From: Roseomonas sp.
Lineage (GTDB): Bacteria > Pseudomonadota > Alphaproteobacteria > Acetobacterales > Acetobacteraceae
Direction of reading: 5' to 3'
Assembly (NCBI GenBank): GCA_020249505.1
Contig: JADCFN010000028.1
Span: 186,001-250,000 of the forward strand
Length of the DNA stretch: 64,000 bases
The notes under the pieces were generated by a model. It was given only the letters and a program-made list of their open reading frames with translations. It was not told the origin of the DNA and did no database searches. A program made the translations under genes and the position numbers. Below are positions 24,561 to 33,550 of this stretch, piece by piece (positions within the stretch are counted from its first letter, which is position 1; the number at the start of each line of letters is the position of its first letter).

Positions 24561-25460
24561 ATGACGGCACCCGGCCCCAATCGCAGTTTTCTTTTCGCCC
24601 CGGGCGATCATCCGCGCCGGGCGGAAAAGGTGCTGCATGTCGGCGCGGATGCCGCCATTCTGGATTTGGAAGATGCGGTTGCCATCGCCGCCAAGCCGGC
24701 TGCGCGCGGGGCGGTCAGGGCGGCATTGGAAAGGCCGCGCCAATGCCGCGCCTATGTGCGCGTCAATGCCTTTGATACGCCATTCTGCTTTGGCGATCTG
24801 CATGCCGTCATCGGCGGCAGTTTGGATGGCATTGTGCTGCCCAAGCTGGAAGATGCCGGGCAATTGCTCGCGGTGGATTGGATGATCGGCAATCTGGAAG
24901 CCGAAGGCGGCTTGCCCGCCGGTGGCATAGACCTGATGCCAATTGTTGAGACCGCGCGCGGGCTGGTGGCGTTGCGTGATCTGGCGCGCGCTGCGGCGGC
25001 TCTGCCTTCCGGGCGCGTCAGGCGGCTTGCCTTTGGTGCTGGGGATTACACCACCGATCTTGGCATTACCTGGACCTTGAATGAGGATGAATTGGCCCCG
25101 GCGCGCAGTGAATTCGTCCTTGCATCCCGCGCGGCCGGGCTGGAGCCGCCGATTGATACAGTCTTCATCGAATTGCGGGAGACCGCCGCTTTCGAAGCGT
25201 CTTGTACGCACGGTGCGGTACTGGGTTTCCAGGGCAGGCTGTGCATTCATCCGGATCAGATCGCGCCCGCCAATGCCGCCTATTCGCCGCCCGAGGCCGA
25301 GATCACCCGTGCCAAGCGCATTGTTGAAGCCTTTGCAGAGGCAGAGGCGGGTGGGCTTGCCTCCATTCAGGTGGATGGGCGTTTTGTGGATTATCCCATT
25401 GTGCAGAAGGCCGAGCGCATTCTGGCGATTGCGGCAAGGATCGCCGCCAAACCGGGCTGA
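24561..25460 (+). CDS. CitE-like CoA-ester lyase (HpcH/HpaI family)
   Basis: 299 residues of the CitE/malyl-CoA-lyase-like branch. Conserved pieces are SFLFAPGDHPRRAEKVL, ADAAILDLEDAVA (metal-binding), YVRVNAFDT, GIVLPKLEDA, PIVETARGLVAL and the C-terminal CIHPDQIAPANAAYSP. It cleaves or forms a beta-hydroxyacyl-CoA such as malyl- or citramalyl-CoA; the exact substrate is not clear. A typical length for stand-alone family members. It is followed by the DUF445 gene after 69 bases. Confidence 0.9.
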   Translation: MTAPGPNRSFLFAPGDHPRRAEKVLHVGADAAILDLEDAVAIAAKPAARGAVRAALERPRQCRAYVRVNAFDTPFCFGDLHAVIGGSLDGIVLPKLEDAGQLLAVDWMIGNLEAEGGLPAGGIDLMPIVETARGLVALRDLARAAAALPSGRVRRLAFGAGDYTTDLGITWTLNEDELAPARSEFVLASRAAGLEPPIDTVFIELRETAAFEASCTHGAVLGFQGRLCIHPDQIAPANAAYSPPEAEITRAKRIVEAFAEAEAGGLASIQVDGRFVDYPIVQKAERILAIAARIAAKPG

Positions 25461-25529
25461 GCAACCAACGCCCAGGCGCTTTTCAACAAGGGCGGAAACT
25501 GGCAACCAAGGCTGGCAGGACCACCACCT

Positions 25530-26819
25530 ATGGCTTATCCACGCAACATGTCGGAACACGACCCGGATGCAGCCCTTCGCCTGACGCTCAAGCGTCATCG
25601 CGCCTTTGCGACTGCGCTGCTGGTGGCCATGGCTGCGCTTATTCTGTTCAGCTATCAATTGCCGCCAGGCTATTGGACCGAAATGCTGCAAGCCGCCGCC
25701 AAGGCCGGGCTGGTCGGTGGGCTTGCCGATTGGTTTGCAGTCACGGCGCTATTCCGCCGCCCGCTTGGCCTACCCATTCCGCATACCGCCATCATCCCCA
25801 ATCAGAAGGATCGGCTGGGCCGCGGCCTGGGGCGCTTTGTGGCCGGCCATGTCTTTACCGAAAGCGAAGTGCGCCGCGTGCTGGCAAAGCTCGATCTGGC
25901 GCGCATCCTGGAGGGCTTCCTGCGCGACCCGGAAGCGTCGCGCCGCGCCGCCATGGCGCTTTCCGCAAGCCTGCCCCGTATACTGGCGAGCCTGGAAGAT
26001 GGCCGGGCGCGGCGCCTTCTGACGCGACTGCTGCCGCGGATCGTCTCCGGTCCTGCCGGCGCGCGTTTGCTGGCGCGGATTCTGCGCGCCGCCGTTGCAT
26101 CAGGTCAGCATCAGGAGGTGTTCAGCCTGGCGATCGGGCAATTGCGAGTGCTGCTGGCCGCGCGGGAAGAAAACCTGCGCGGCGCCATTGAAGCGCGTGT
26201 GCGTGCCGAAGGTGGCGCCTTGGTTGGTTGGCTTGCCGGAGCAACAATTGCGCGACGCATTGTGAACGCAATCAATACGGAATTGGAAAAGATCGGCCCC
26301 GATGATTCCGATTTGCGCGCTGCCTTCGCTGAATGGCTCGCGCGTGAAATCGAAAAGCTGGAAACGGACCCTGAACGCGCCGCCGCGATTGGCCGCCTGA
26401 TGCGCGAAGCGCTTGCCCATCCTTCCGTCGCCGCCTGGCTGATGGATGTTTGGGATAGGCTGAAGATCGCTTTGGCGGCCGATGCCGCGCGGCCGGATGG
26501 GCGGAGTGTCGCGCTGCTGGCGGGCATTTTTGCCAATGCCGGCACCTTGCTCGCGGAAGATCAAGGCGCGCGGGAGCGGCTTAATCGCGCGGCTGAGGGT
26601 GTGCTGATGACGCTTTTGCCCTCAGCCCAGGCGCAGCTTTCGGATTTCATCGCCGGCGTGGTGACCAATTGGGACGCGGCGACAGTGACTGAGAAGATCG
26701 AGCTTCGTGTTGGGCGTGATCTGCAATATGTGCGCATCAATGGCACGCTTGTCGGCTTTTTGGCGGGTGGCGTGCTGTTTGCGGTGCTGACGGCCCTGTT
26801 TGGGCGCGTCGCGCATTAA
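25530..26819 (+). CDS. DUF445 membrane-associated protein
   Basis: 429 residues. The N-terminus has one membrane segment (ALLVAMAALILFSYQLP), then the DUF445 signature LVGGLADWFAVTALFRRPLGLPIPHTAIIPNQKDRLG, a long helical region, and a C-terminal membrane segment (LVGFLAGGVLFAVLTALFG). Function is unknown; the family is widespread in proteobacteria. ATG at 25530 is used, with a second Met at 25548 as an alternative start. It ends overlapping by 4 bases with the convergent deaminase gene. Confidence 0.85.
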   Translation: MAYPRNMSEHDPDAALRLTLKRHRAFATALLVAMAALILFSYQLPPGYWTEMLQAAAKAGLVGGLADWFAVTALFRRPLGLPIPHTAIIPNQKDRLGRGLGRFVAGHVFTESEVRRVLAKLDLARILEGFLRDPEASRRAAMALSASLPRILASLEDGRARRLLTRLLPRIVSGPAGARLLARILRAAVASGQHQEVFSLAIGQLRVLLAAREENLRGAIEARVRAEGGALVGWLAGATIARRIVNAINTELEKIGPDDSDLRAAFAEWLAREIEKLETDPERAAAIGRLMREALAHPSVAAWLMDVWDRLKIALAADAARPDGRSVALLAGIFANAGTLLAEDQGARERLNRAAEGVLMTLLPSAQAQLSDFIAGVVTNWDAATVTEKIELRVGRDLQYVRINGTLVGFLAGGVLFAVLTALFGRVAH

Positions 26820-27280
26820 TAAGGCACCTTATTCGGCTTGGCCCGCCAAAGCTTAAAGGCAGAAAGCGCTTCTTCCGCCAAAACACGCCGCAGCGGCAGG
26901 CGGCGCGCTTCCGGGGGCGCGGCCACCTCGGCATAGATCGCCGCATCATCAAAGCCAATCGCCGCCGCATCTGCGCGATCATTGCCATAGACCACCAGGC
27001 CAATGCGCGACCACCAAATGGCGCCGAGGCACATCGGGCAGGGCTCACAGGAGGAGACAATCACCGCGCCGGTCAGGTCATGGGTGCCGAGTTTCGCGCA
27101 GGCGGCGCGAATCGCGACGATTTCGGCATGGGCAGTGGGGTCGGCATGAGGAACTACCCGGTTCATGCCCTCCCCAATAACCTCACCATTCTTCACCACT
27201 ACGGCGCCAAAGGGGCCGCCGCCGGTCTCAACCCCCTGGCAGGACAGGGCGATGGCGCGGCGCATGAAGCTTTCATACAT
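26816..27280 (-). CDS. Nucleoside/guanine deaminase (CDA fold)
   Basis: 154-residue zinc deaminase of the cytidine-deaminase fold: HAEIVAI supplies the His ligand and catalytic Glu, SSCEPCPMCLGAI supplies the two Cys ligands. The IWWSRIGLVVYGNDRADAAAIGFDD stretch and C-terminal extension resemble the guanine-deaminase (GuaD-like) group more than tRNA deaminases. Cytoplasmic purine salvage is the likely role. Divergent from the LLM oxidoreductase with 41 bases between start codons. It overlaps the DUF445 stop. Confidence 0.85.
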   Translation of the reverse strand: MYESFMRRAIALSCQGVETGGGPFGAVVVKNGEVIGEGMNRVVPHADPTAHAEIVAIRAACAKLGTHDLTGAVIVSSCEPCPMCLGAIWWSRIGLVVYGNDRADAAAIGFDDAAIYAEVAAPPEARRLPLRRVLAEEALSAFKLWRAKPNKVPY

Positions 27281-27321
27281 CGGCTTTTGTCCTTGGCGCG
27301 GTTTGCGCTAACCTTAGCTTC

Positions 27322-28377
27322 ATGTCCGGCTTCATCCTTTCCGTCCTTGATCAATCCTCGGTCGCCTCGGGCCGCAGCCCGGCGGCGGCGGTGCAGGAAA
27401 CCCTGGCCCTCGCCCGTCATGTGGAGGCTTTGGGCTTCAACCGCTACTGGTGCGCCGAACATCACAATAGCGCATCCCATGCGGGCAGCGCGCCGGAAAT
27501 CCTGCTGGCTGCTATTGGTGCGACCACCAGCCGGATTCGCATCGGTTCCGCCGGCATCATGCTGCCGCATTACAGCGCGCTGAAAGTGGCCGAGCAATTC
27601 CGCATGTTGGAAGCGATTGCGCCGGGCCGGGTTGATTTGGGCGTTGGTCGCGCGCCGGGGTCTGATGGGCGCACGGCCTTCGCGCTCAACCCCGATGCGG
27701 CGCGGGCGGCGGAACGCTTCCCCAATCAGATCATGGAAATTCTTGGCTGGCATGGTGATGGCCTGCCGGAAGGACACCCCTTCGCGAGCATCATCGCGCA
27801 GCCCGTCACCACCACGCGCCCGCAAATGTGGGTATTGGGCAGTTCGGATTACGGCGCGCAGGTCGCGGGCTATTTCGGCCTGCCCTATTGCTTCGCGCAT
27901 TTCTTTTCCGATGGCGGCGGCAGCGAACAGGTGATTGAGATCTACCGCCAAAGCTTCCAACCGAAGCCCGATCTGCCCGCGCGCCTTGCCGCGCCCTATC
28001 CCGCGCTCGGCGTGTTTTGCCTGGTCGCGGATACGGAAGCCGAGGCGCGGCGCCTGTTCCGTTCGCGCGAATTATGGCGGCTCAAGCGCGACCGCGGCAT
28101 GTTTCTGCCGCTGCCGAGTGTTGAGGAAGCCGAAGCCTATCCCTATTCCGATCTGGAATTGGCGCGGCTGGAGCACATCCGCGCCCAGGCCATGGTGGGC
28201 ACGCCCGAACAGGTGCGCGCCAAGCTGGAAGCGCTTTCTGCCGCGCATGGCGGCATTTCAGAATTCGCTGTGATCACCCACTGCCACGATGCGGCAGCGC
28301 GCCGGCGTTCCTATACGCTGCTCGCGGAAGCTTTCGGCATGAAGGGCGAAATCACGCCAGCGCTGGCGGCGGAATAA
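27322..28377 (+). CDS. LLM-class flavin-dependent oxidoreductase
   Basis: 351 residues of the luciferase-like monooxygenase fold, alkanal-monooxygenase-like subgroup. Landmarks are LARHVEALGFNRYWCAEHHN near the N-terminus, RIRIGSAGIMLPHYSALKVAEQFRMLEAIAPGRVDLGVGRAPGSD, and the late AMVGTPEQVRAKLEAL. It would use reduced FMN; substrate unknown. Normal length for the group. It ends 36 bases before the hairpin separating it from mscL. Confidence 0.9.
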   Translation: MSGFILSVLDQSSVASGRSPAAAVQETLALARHVEALGFNRYWCAEHHNSASHAGSAPEILLAAIGATTSRIRIGSAGIMLPHYSALKVAEQFRMLEAIAPGRVDLGVGRAPGSDGRTAFALNPDAARAAERFPNQIMEILGWHGDGLPEGHPFASIIAQPVTTTRPQMWVLGSSDYGAQVAGYFGLPYCFAHFFSDGGGSEQVIEIYRQSFQPKPDLPARLAAPYPALGVFCLVADTEAEARRLFRSRELWRLKRDRGMFLPLPSVEEAEAYPYSDLELARLEHIRAQAMVGTPEQVRAKLEALSAAHGGISEFAVITHCHDAAARRRSYTLLAEAFGMKGEITPALAAE

Positions 28378-28413
28378 CCGCACCAGCGCCAGCCCTCATT
28401 CACCTTTTGTTGG

Positions 28414-28440
28414 GCCATGATCCGCGCCCCGGATCATGGC
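28414..28440. terminator. Perfect 11-bp hairpin between convergent LLM and mscL genes
   Basis: gccatgatccg (28414-28424) and cggatcatggc (28430-28440) form an uninterrupted 11-bp stem with a 5-base loop. No T-run follows on either strand, so it may act as a bidirectional terminator or RNA-stabilising hairpin. Confidence 0.55.
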
Positions 28441-28446
28441 AGTGCT

Positions 28447-28926
28447 TCAGACCTTGCGGGCCTTCAGCTCGTCACGGATTTCTGTGAGCAGCGTTTCCGT
28501 CGGCGTGGGTGGCGGCGGCGTGGCAGCCTTTTCCACGGCTTTTGAGGCTTGCAGCTTGCTCAGTACCTTCACCATCCAAAACACCGCAAAGCCCACAATG
28601 ACGAATTTGATGATGGCGTTGAGGAATTTGCCAACCGCGAGCACGGCAGCGCCGCCATCGCGCGTCGCGGCCAGGGTTGCCTTCCGTTCGCCGGAGATAA
28701 CGATGAATAGGTTGGAAAAATCCATCCCTCCCATCAGCAAGCCGATGATCGGGTTCAGCAGATCCTCGACCATAGAGGTCACGATGGCAGTGAATGCAGC
28801 GCCAATCACAATGCCGACGGCAAGGTCAATGACATTGCCCCGCATGATGAAGGCCTTGAATTCCTTCAGCCATTGCGGTTCCTTCACCGGTATCTGACCG
28901 GTGATCTTATATGCCAGATCGCTCAT
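28447..28926 (-). CDS. mscL: Large-conductance mechanosensitive channel
   Basis: 159-residue MscL with the two expected membrane spans: KAFIMRGNVIDLAVGIVIGAAFTAIV (TM1, with the gate-lining region) and ALNAIIKFVIVGFAVFWMV in TM2, separated by a periplasmic loop containing the MGGMDFSNLF motif. The C-terminal cytoplasmic helix ends LLTEIRDELKAR. It releases solutes on osmotic downshock. The N-terminus is about 20 residues longer than in E. coli MscL. Confidence 0.95.
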   Translation of the reverse strand: MSDLAYKITGQIPVKEPQWLKEFKAFIMRGNVIDLAVGIVIGAAFTAIVTSMVEDLLNPIIGLLMGGMDFSNLFIVISGERKATLAATRDGGAAVLAVGKFLNAIIKFVIVGFAVFWMVKVLSKLQASKAVEKAATPPPPTPTETLLTEIRDELKARKV

Positions 28927-29079
28927 GCCCCTAAACCCTCAACAACCAGCCCGGATATCGGACTCTATATGCCATGGCATGCAAGCCCACTGATTATCTT
29001 TTGTAAAGCTTAAGAAGGCATGGCCGAGGACAATGGTGTGCGGGTGGCGCCGAGGCGGCATCTTGTCTAACCTTCCCCG

Positions 29080-29490
29080 ATGGAACCCAAAACCTTCGCC
29101 CAGCAAATCACTTTCCTCTACGCGGAAGACCCGGCAGCTTCCTGGGATTTTTACGAAAACAAGCTGGGCCTTTCCCTGGTCCAGGATCAGGGCACCTGCC
29201 GCATCTATGCTACCGCTCCGGGTGATCGCGGCTTTCTGGGCATATGCCGGGCGCGAGCTCCGCGAGCTTCAGACAACCCCCGCGTTCAGGGCGGCGTTGT
29301 CTTCACCTTTGTTGATCCGGATGTGGAAGGCTGGCACGCCCGGCTAAAGGCGCGCGGTGTCAAGGTGCCGGAACAGGTGGAATATTCCGAAGCCTACCGC
29401 GTGACGCATTTCTTCTTCCACGACCCCGCCGGCTATTTGCTGGAGGTGCAGCGCTTTGAGCGGCCGGATTGGCCCAATCCCGCGCCCTGA
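29080..29490 (+). CDS. VOC-family (glyoxalase/bleomycin-resistance fold) protein
   Basis: 136 residues with one VOC domain: ITFLYAEDPAASWDFYENKLGLSLVQD at the start, GVVFTFVDPDVEGWHARLKARGV in the middle and the metal-ligand-bearing FFHDPAGYLLEVQRF at the end. It could be a dioxygenase, isomerase or binding protein; no neighbour tells which. The stop directly abuts the convergent TRAP permease gene. Confidence 0.87.
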   Translation: MEPKTFAQQITFLYAEDPAASWDFYENKLGLSLVQDQGTCRIYATAPGDRGFLGICRARAPRASDNPRVQGGVVFTFVDPDVEGWHARLKARGVKVPEQVEYSEAYRVTHFFFHDPAGYLLEVQRFERPDWPNPAP

Positions 29491-30822
29491 TCAGCCCGAG
29501 AGCATGGTCGCTGGCAGCCATGTCACGATTGCCGGAAACAGCGTGACTATCGCCACCGCCAAAACCATCATGAAGAAAAATGGCAGGGTGTAACGCGCCA
29601 CCTGGAATATCCCCATATTCGTGAGGCCCTGCAGCACGAATAGGTTGAAGCCGACCGGTGGCGTTATCTGTGCCATCTCCACGACCAGCACGATGAAAAT
29701 ACCGAACCAAACCAGGTCAAACCCGGCACCCTGGATGATCGGCAGCACAACGGAAACTGTCAGCACGATCATGCTGATGCCATCAATGAAGCAGCCCAGC
29801 ACCAGATAGATCAGCGTGAGGCAAACAATGATCATATAAGGGCTGAAACCCTGCGCGCCGACCCAGGCGGCCATGGCGGAGGGAATGCCGGAATAGGCCA
29901 TGGCCTGCGTCAAAAACGCCGCGCCTGCCAAGATCAGATTGATCATGCAGGAAAGCCGCACCGCGCCCATCAGGCTATCGATGAAGCTTTTCCACGTCAG
30001 CGTGCGCCCCCAGGCAGAAAGTGCCAGCGCACCCACCACGCCAAACACCGCGGCTTCCGTCGCCGTCGCCCAGCCGAAATAGATGCTGCCCATCACAAAC
30101 ATGATCAGCAGCACCACCGGAATAAGCTGGCCGCTTTCCTTCAATTTGCGTGATAGCGGAATGGACGGATCACGCGGCGGTGTCAGCGTTGGGTTCAGCA
30201 TGGACCAGACCATGATGTAGCCGCTGAACAGCACCATCAGCATGATGCCCGGAAGGACACCCGCGATGAACAACCGCACAATGGAAACTTCAGCCGCCAC
30301 CCCATAGACGATCATGACAATGGAAGGCGGGATCAAAAGCCCGAGCGTACCAGCCCCGGCCAGGCTGCCGACCGTCATGGGCAAGTGATAGCCGCGTTGC
30401 GTGAGTGCGGGCAGCGACATCTTGCCAATGGTCGCCGCCGTTGCCGCGGAAGAACCCGAAACGGCGGCAAAAATCCCGCAACCAATGACATTCACATGCA
30501 TGAGCCGCCCAGGCAGGCGTTGCACCCAGGGGGCAAGACCTCGGAACATGTCTTCAGAAAGTTTTGTTCGGAACAGGATTTCGCCCATCCAGATGAATAG
30601 CGGCAGCGCGGCCAGGGTCCATGAGGCGAGCGATTGCCATATCGCCGTGCCCATCACCTTTTCCGCCGGGAAGGTCGGCATGGAGGGCATCAGCATAGGC
30701 TGCACAATCACGCCGCAAAGCCCAACCAGCATCAGGCCGAGCCCGATCCAGACGCCAAGCCCAAGGAACAGAAAAAGCAGGCCAAGCAGCAAAATCCCGG
30801 CTTCGGTTTGCGCGAGTTCCAT
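29491..30822 (-). CDS. TRAP transporter large permease (DctM)
   Basis: 443 residues with about twelve hydrophobic segments and the DctM pattern (FLFLGLGVWIGLGLMLVGL, GSSAATAATIGKMSLPALTQRGY, GTLGLLIPPSIVMIVYG, and the C-terminal EMAQITPPVGFNLFVLQGL). It is the Na+- or H+-driven conduit of a TRAP uptake system. The start overlaps the DctQ stop (TGATG). The gene set DctP-DctQ-DctM lies on the minus strand, with two DctP paralogues upstream. Confidence 0.92.
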   Translation of the reverse strand: MELAQTEAGILLLGLLFLFLGLGVWIGLGLMLVGLCGVIVQPMLMPSMPTFPAEKVMGTAIWQSLASWTLAALPLFIWMGEILFRTKLSEDMFRGLAPWVQRLPGRLMHVNVIGCGIFAAVSGSSAATAATIGKMSLPALTQRGYHLPMTVGSLAGAGTLGLLIPPSIVMIVYGVAAEVSIVRLFIAGVLPGIMLMVLFSGYIMVWSMLNPTLTPPRDPSIPLSRKLKESGQLIPVVLLIMFVMGSIYFGWATATEAAVFGVVGALALSAWGRTLTWKSFIDSLMGAVRLSCMINLILAGAAFLTQAMAYSGIPSAMAAWVGAQGFSPYMIIVCLTLIYLVLGCFIDGISMIVLTVSVVLPIIQGAGFDLVWFGIFIVLVVEMAQITPPVGFNLFVLQGLTNMGIFQVARYTLPFFFMMVLAVAIVTLFPAIVTWLPATMLSG

Positions 30823-31352
30823 CAGAGTTCCTCCCCCGCGCGGTCAAGCGCACTCATCTCCGCGGCCTTGCGGTAGGAAGGCGTGCCGCCGGTCAAATGC
30901 GCGGCGAGATCATCCAAAAGACAAAGCGCGAAAAGCACTGCCCCAAAGGCACAAAGCGCCTGGGGCACCCAAAGTTTCCAGGCGACGGAACCCTGCGCCA
31001 CATCCTCAAACTGGAAACTGTCAAAAGCAAGATCAGCCATGGAATAAGCAAAAAATAGCGCGAGGCCGGTGGTCAGGATCAGCGCCACGCTTTCCATGAT
31101 GAAGCGGCCGGAACCCTGAAGGCGGCCAATGATGAGATCCACGCGAATATGCGCGCCGTGGCGGAAGGCATAAGCCAGCGGCAAAGTCGCTGATGCGGCA
31201 ACCGAAAAGGCTGTCAGGTCATCAGCGCCCAGAACGGTGATGCCGAATTGCCGCCCGACAACCTGCGCGATGATGATCGCGGCAATGGCTGCAAGGGCGA
31301 TGCCGCCAAGCACGCCCCCCAGCAGGTAAAGCGAATCAAGTGCCTTGCGCAT
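30822..31352 (-). CDS. TRAP transporter small permease (DctQ)
   Basis: 176 residues with four membrane segments, the normal size for DctQ. ADDLTAFSVAASATLPLAYAFRHGAHIRVDLIIGRL holds the family pattern around segments 2 and 3. It forms the membrane complex with DctM, to which it is translationally coupled. A rho-independent terminator lies between this gene and the upstream binding protein. Confidence 0.9.
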   Translation of the reverse strand: MRKALDSLYLLGGVLGGIALAAIAAIIIAQVVGRQFGITVLGADDLTAFSVAASATLPLAYAFRHGAHIRVDLIIGRLQGSGRFIMESVALILTTGLALFFAYSMADLAFDSFQFEDVAQGSVAWKLWVPQALCAFGAVLFALCLLDDLAAHLTGGTPSYRKAAEMSALDRAGEEL

Positions 31353-31375
31353 CAGCCCCCACCTTCAACAGTCAG

Positions 31376-31401
31376 AAAAACGGGCGGGGAAGACCCGCCC
31401 G
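31376..31401 (-). terminator. Terminator/attenuator between TRAP binding protein and DctQ
   Basis: On the minus strand CGGGCGGG (31401-31394) pairs with CCCGCCCG (31388-31381) over a 5-base loop, and a five-T run (31380-31376) follows. It lies within the operon, between the DctP stop at 31410 and the DctQ start at 31352, and would keep binding-protein message in excess over permease message. Confidence 0.8.
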
Positions 31402-31409
31402 CTTTATTC

Positions 31410-32405
31410 TCAGGCAATCGCTGCCCGATAGGCATCCATCAACCGCTTGCCTTCCTCGCCAGCCTTGGCGACCCATTCATCAGCCTGCGTGGCGCCAATG
31501 CGCGCCAGGCCCTGCATCAAGGCAGGGGATGGCGTACTGACCGTCATGCCACGGCTCGCCAGCATATTCTGCCGTTCCACGGTTTCCACTTCCGATGCCT
31601 GCCAGCCCCGCGCTTCCGCGGCCGCCGCAGCGGCACGAACAGCGCGTTGGGATGCTTCGGGCAGGGCTTGCAAGGCGCGGCTTTGCACAAACACGGCGTT
31701 CTTTGTGCGGGTAAAGCCAATCGGCGTGAAGAATTTGCAGAAATCCCAAGCTTGGACATCAACACCCGTGGCAGCCGAGGTCACCATGGCATTCACCACA
31801 CCAGTCGCGAAGGCTTGCGGCACTTCGGCCTGTTGCACAAGGGTTGGAGTGGCCCCCGCCAGGGTTGCGAAGCGATTGGTCAAAGCATTGAAGGTACGCA
31901 TCTTCATGCCGCGCAGGGTTTCGATGCTTTCCACCGGCACATTGGTGTAAAAGCCGGATTGCGGCCAGGGCACCATATAGAGCAGCGTAATGCCTTGGCG
32001 TTGCAGGCGTGCCTCCACATAGGGGCGCTGCAACTCAGCCAGTTTACGCGCCTGCGCGGTGGAGGTCACCAGCTGCGGCACGCTATCCACTTCAAAGAAG
32101 GGGTCTTCATTGCCATAGGCGGACATCAGAATTTCGCCAAGCTGTGCCTGGCCGGTCTGCACGCCACGCTTGATTTCCGGCATCTTCAGCAAGGATGCAT
32201 TGGAATGCATTTGGATTTGCAGCCCGCTGGCGGCTGCCTGCACTTCCGTGATGAAGTCGCGCAAATTCCGCGTATGGAAATTGCCATCCGGATAGGCGGT
32301 GGCCAATTGCCAGCGCGTCTGGGCAACCGCCTTGCCGATGAAGGGTGCTGCAAGCGGCAGGCTGGCGGCGCCGAGCAGGACCGCGCGGCGTGACAGATTT
32401 TCCAT
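31410..32405 (-). CDS. TRAP transporter solute-binding protein (DctP), copy 1
   Basis: 331 residues with a signal peptide containing an Arg pair (NLSRRAVLLGAASLPLAAP) and cleavage near VAQ. DctP hallmarks are KMPEIKRGVQTGQAQLGEILMSAYGNEDPFF and MRTFNALTNRFATLAGATPTLVQQAEVPQAFATGVVNAMVTSA. It resembles the next gene upstream throughout its length, so the two arose by duplication. The Arg in MRTF and the ligand pocket are consistent with a carboxylate, the exact ligand is unknown. It is followed by the terminator at 31376. Confidence 0.9.
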   Translation of the reverse strand: MENLSRRAVLLGAASLPLAAPFIGKAVAQTRWQLATAYPDGNFHTRNLRDFITEVQAAASGLQIQMHSNASLLKMPEIKRGVQTGQAQLGEILMSAYGNEDPFFEVDSVPQLVTSTAQARKLAELQRPYVEARLQRQGITLLYMVPWPQSGFYTNVPVESIETLRGMKMRTFNALTNRFATLAGATPTLVQQAEVPQAFATGVVNAMVTSAATGVDVQAWDFCKFFTPIGFTRTKNAVFVQSRALQALPEASQRAVRAAAAAAEARGWQASEVETVERQNMLASRGMTVSTPSPALMQGLARIGATQADEWVAKAGEEGKRLMDAYRAAIA

Positions 32406-32467
32406 GATGAGCCTCTCCCGTTATTTCCCTGAGGCTCTGTTTTCCCCCCTGCGGCCGGACATGGCAA

Positions 32468-32503
32468 GGGGCGCCGCCAGCAAAGCCATGGCGGCGACGC
32501 CCC
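32468..32503. terminator. Bulged GC-rich hairpin between the two TRAP binding-protein genes
   Basis: ggggcg (32468-32473) pairs with cgcccc (32498-32503) and ccgcc (32474-32478) with ggcgg (32490-32494), leaving a 3-base bulge and an 11-base loop. No T-run follows; a terminator or message-stabilising hairpin is possible. Confidence 0.4.
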
Positions 32504-32520
32504 GATTGCCTTGATTCTAA

Positions 32521-33507
32521 TCAGGCGCTGGCGCGATAGGCGTCCAGAAGCTTTTTGCCATCCTCACCGGCGCGCTGAACCCATTCATCGGCCATGGTGC
32601 GGCCAACGCGGGTCAAATCCTCAAGCAGCCGGGCGCTTGGCTGCAATACGCGCATGCCGCGCTGGCCAAGCGTGGCCTCGGTCTCTTTCGCGGCCTGTTC
32701 GGATAGTTCATAGCCGCGACGTTCCGCCGTTGCGGCGGCATCGCGAATCATTTGCTGCTGCGGTTGGGGCAGGCCCTGCAAGGCGCGGCTGGAGACAAAG
32801 ACCGCATTCTTGGTCATGGAAAAACCGAGCGGCGTGAAGACCTTGGCGTAATCCCAGGATTGCGTATCCACACCCGTAGCGGCCGAGGTGATTTGCGCCT
32901 GCACCACGCCTGTCGCGAAGGCCTGCGCCAATTCCGCCGCCTGGACCAGGGTGGGCTGCGCGCCGATCAATTGCGCGAAGCGATTGGTCATGGGGCTGAA
33001 GGTGCGGAAGCGCTGACCGCGCAATTGTTCAAGCGAGGTCACGGGTTCTTGAGAATAAAGCCCAGCCGGCGGCCAGGGCACCATGTAAAGCAGGCTGAGC
33101 CCCTGGCGGGCGAAGCGTGCTTCAATGAAGGGGCGCTGCAAATCGGCAAGGCGTTTGGCCTGTGCGTAATTCACGACAAGCTGCGGCAGAGCATCGGCAT
33201 CAAATAGCGGGTCTTCATTGGCGTAGGCGGTCAGCAGGATCTCACCAAGCTGCACCTGTCCGGTCTGCACGCCACGCTTGATTTCCGGCATTTTCAACAG
33301 CGCGCCATTGCTGTGCAATTGCACGTTCAACTGGCCATTGCTGGCTTTTTGGATGTCCTCAATGAACGTCCGGATATTGCGGGTGTGCAAATTGCCATCC
33401 GCATAGGGGGTGGCCATCTGCCAGCGCGTCTGCGCCTGACCCAGGCTGGGGGAAAGAGCGGCCAGGCCGGCAGCCCCGGCCAGGAAATCACGACGATGAA
33501 GCTTCAT
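32521..33507 (-). CDS. TRAP transporter solute-binding protein (DctP), copy 2
   Basis: 328 residues, signal peptide MKLHRRDFLAGAAGLAALSPSLGQA. It keeps the same blocks as copy 1 (KMPEIKRGVQTGQVQLGEILLTAY, FRTFSPMTNRFAQL, AFATGVVQAQITSAATGVD), with differences concentrated in the second lobe. Both copies precede only one DctQ-DctM pair, so they may serve the same permease with different ligands. The upstream start context has GGAAG. No other TRAP permease lies on this side. Confidence 0.9.
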   Translation of the reverse strand: MKLHRRDFLAGAAGLAALSPSLGQAQTRWQMATPYADGNLHTRNIRTFIEDIQKASNGQLNVQLHSNGALLKMPEIKRGVQTGQVQLGEILLTAYANEDPLFDADALPQLVVNYAQAKRLADLQRPFIEARFARQGLSLLYMVPWPPAGLYSQEPVTSLEQLRGQRFRTFSPMTNRFAQLIGAQPTLVQAAELAQAFATGVVQAQITSAATGVDTQSWDYAKVFTPLGFSMTKNAVFVSSRALQGLPQPQQQMIRDAAATAERRGYELSEQAAKETEATLGQRGMRVLQPSARLLEDLTRVGRTMADEWVQRAGEDGKKLLDAYRASA

Positions 33508-33550
33508 GGGTTTCTTCCTTCTTCTGCCCGGCCCCGCCCCCGCCCGGCTT

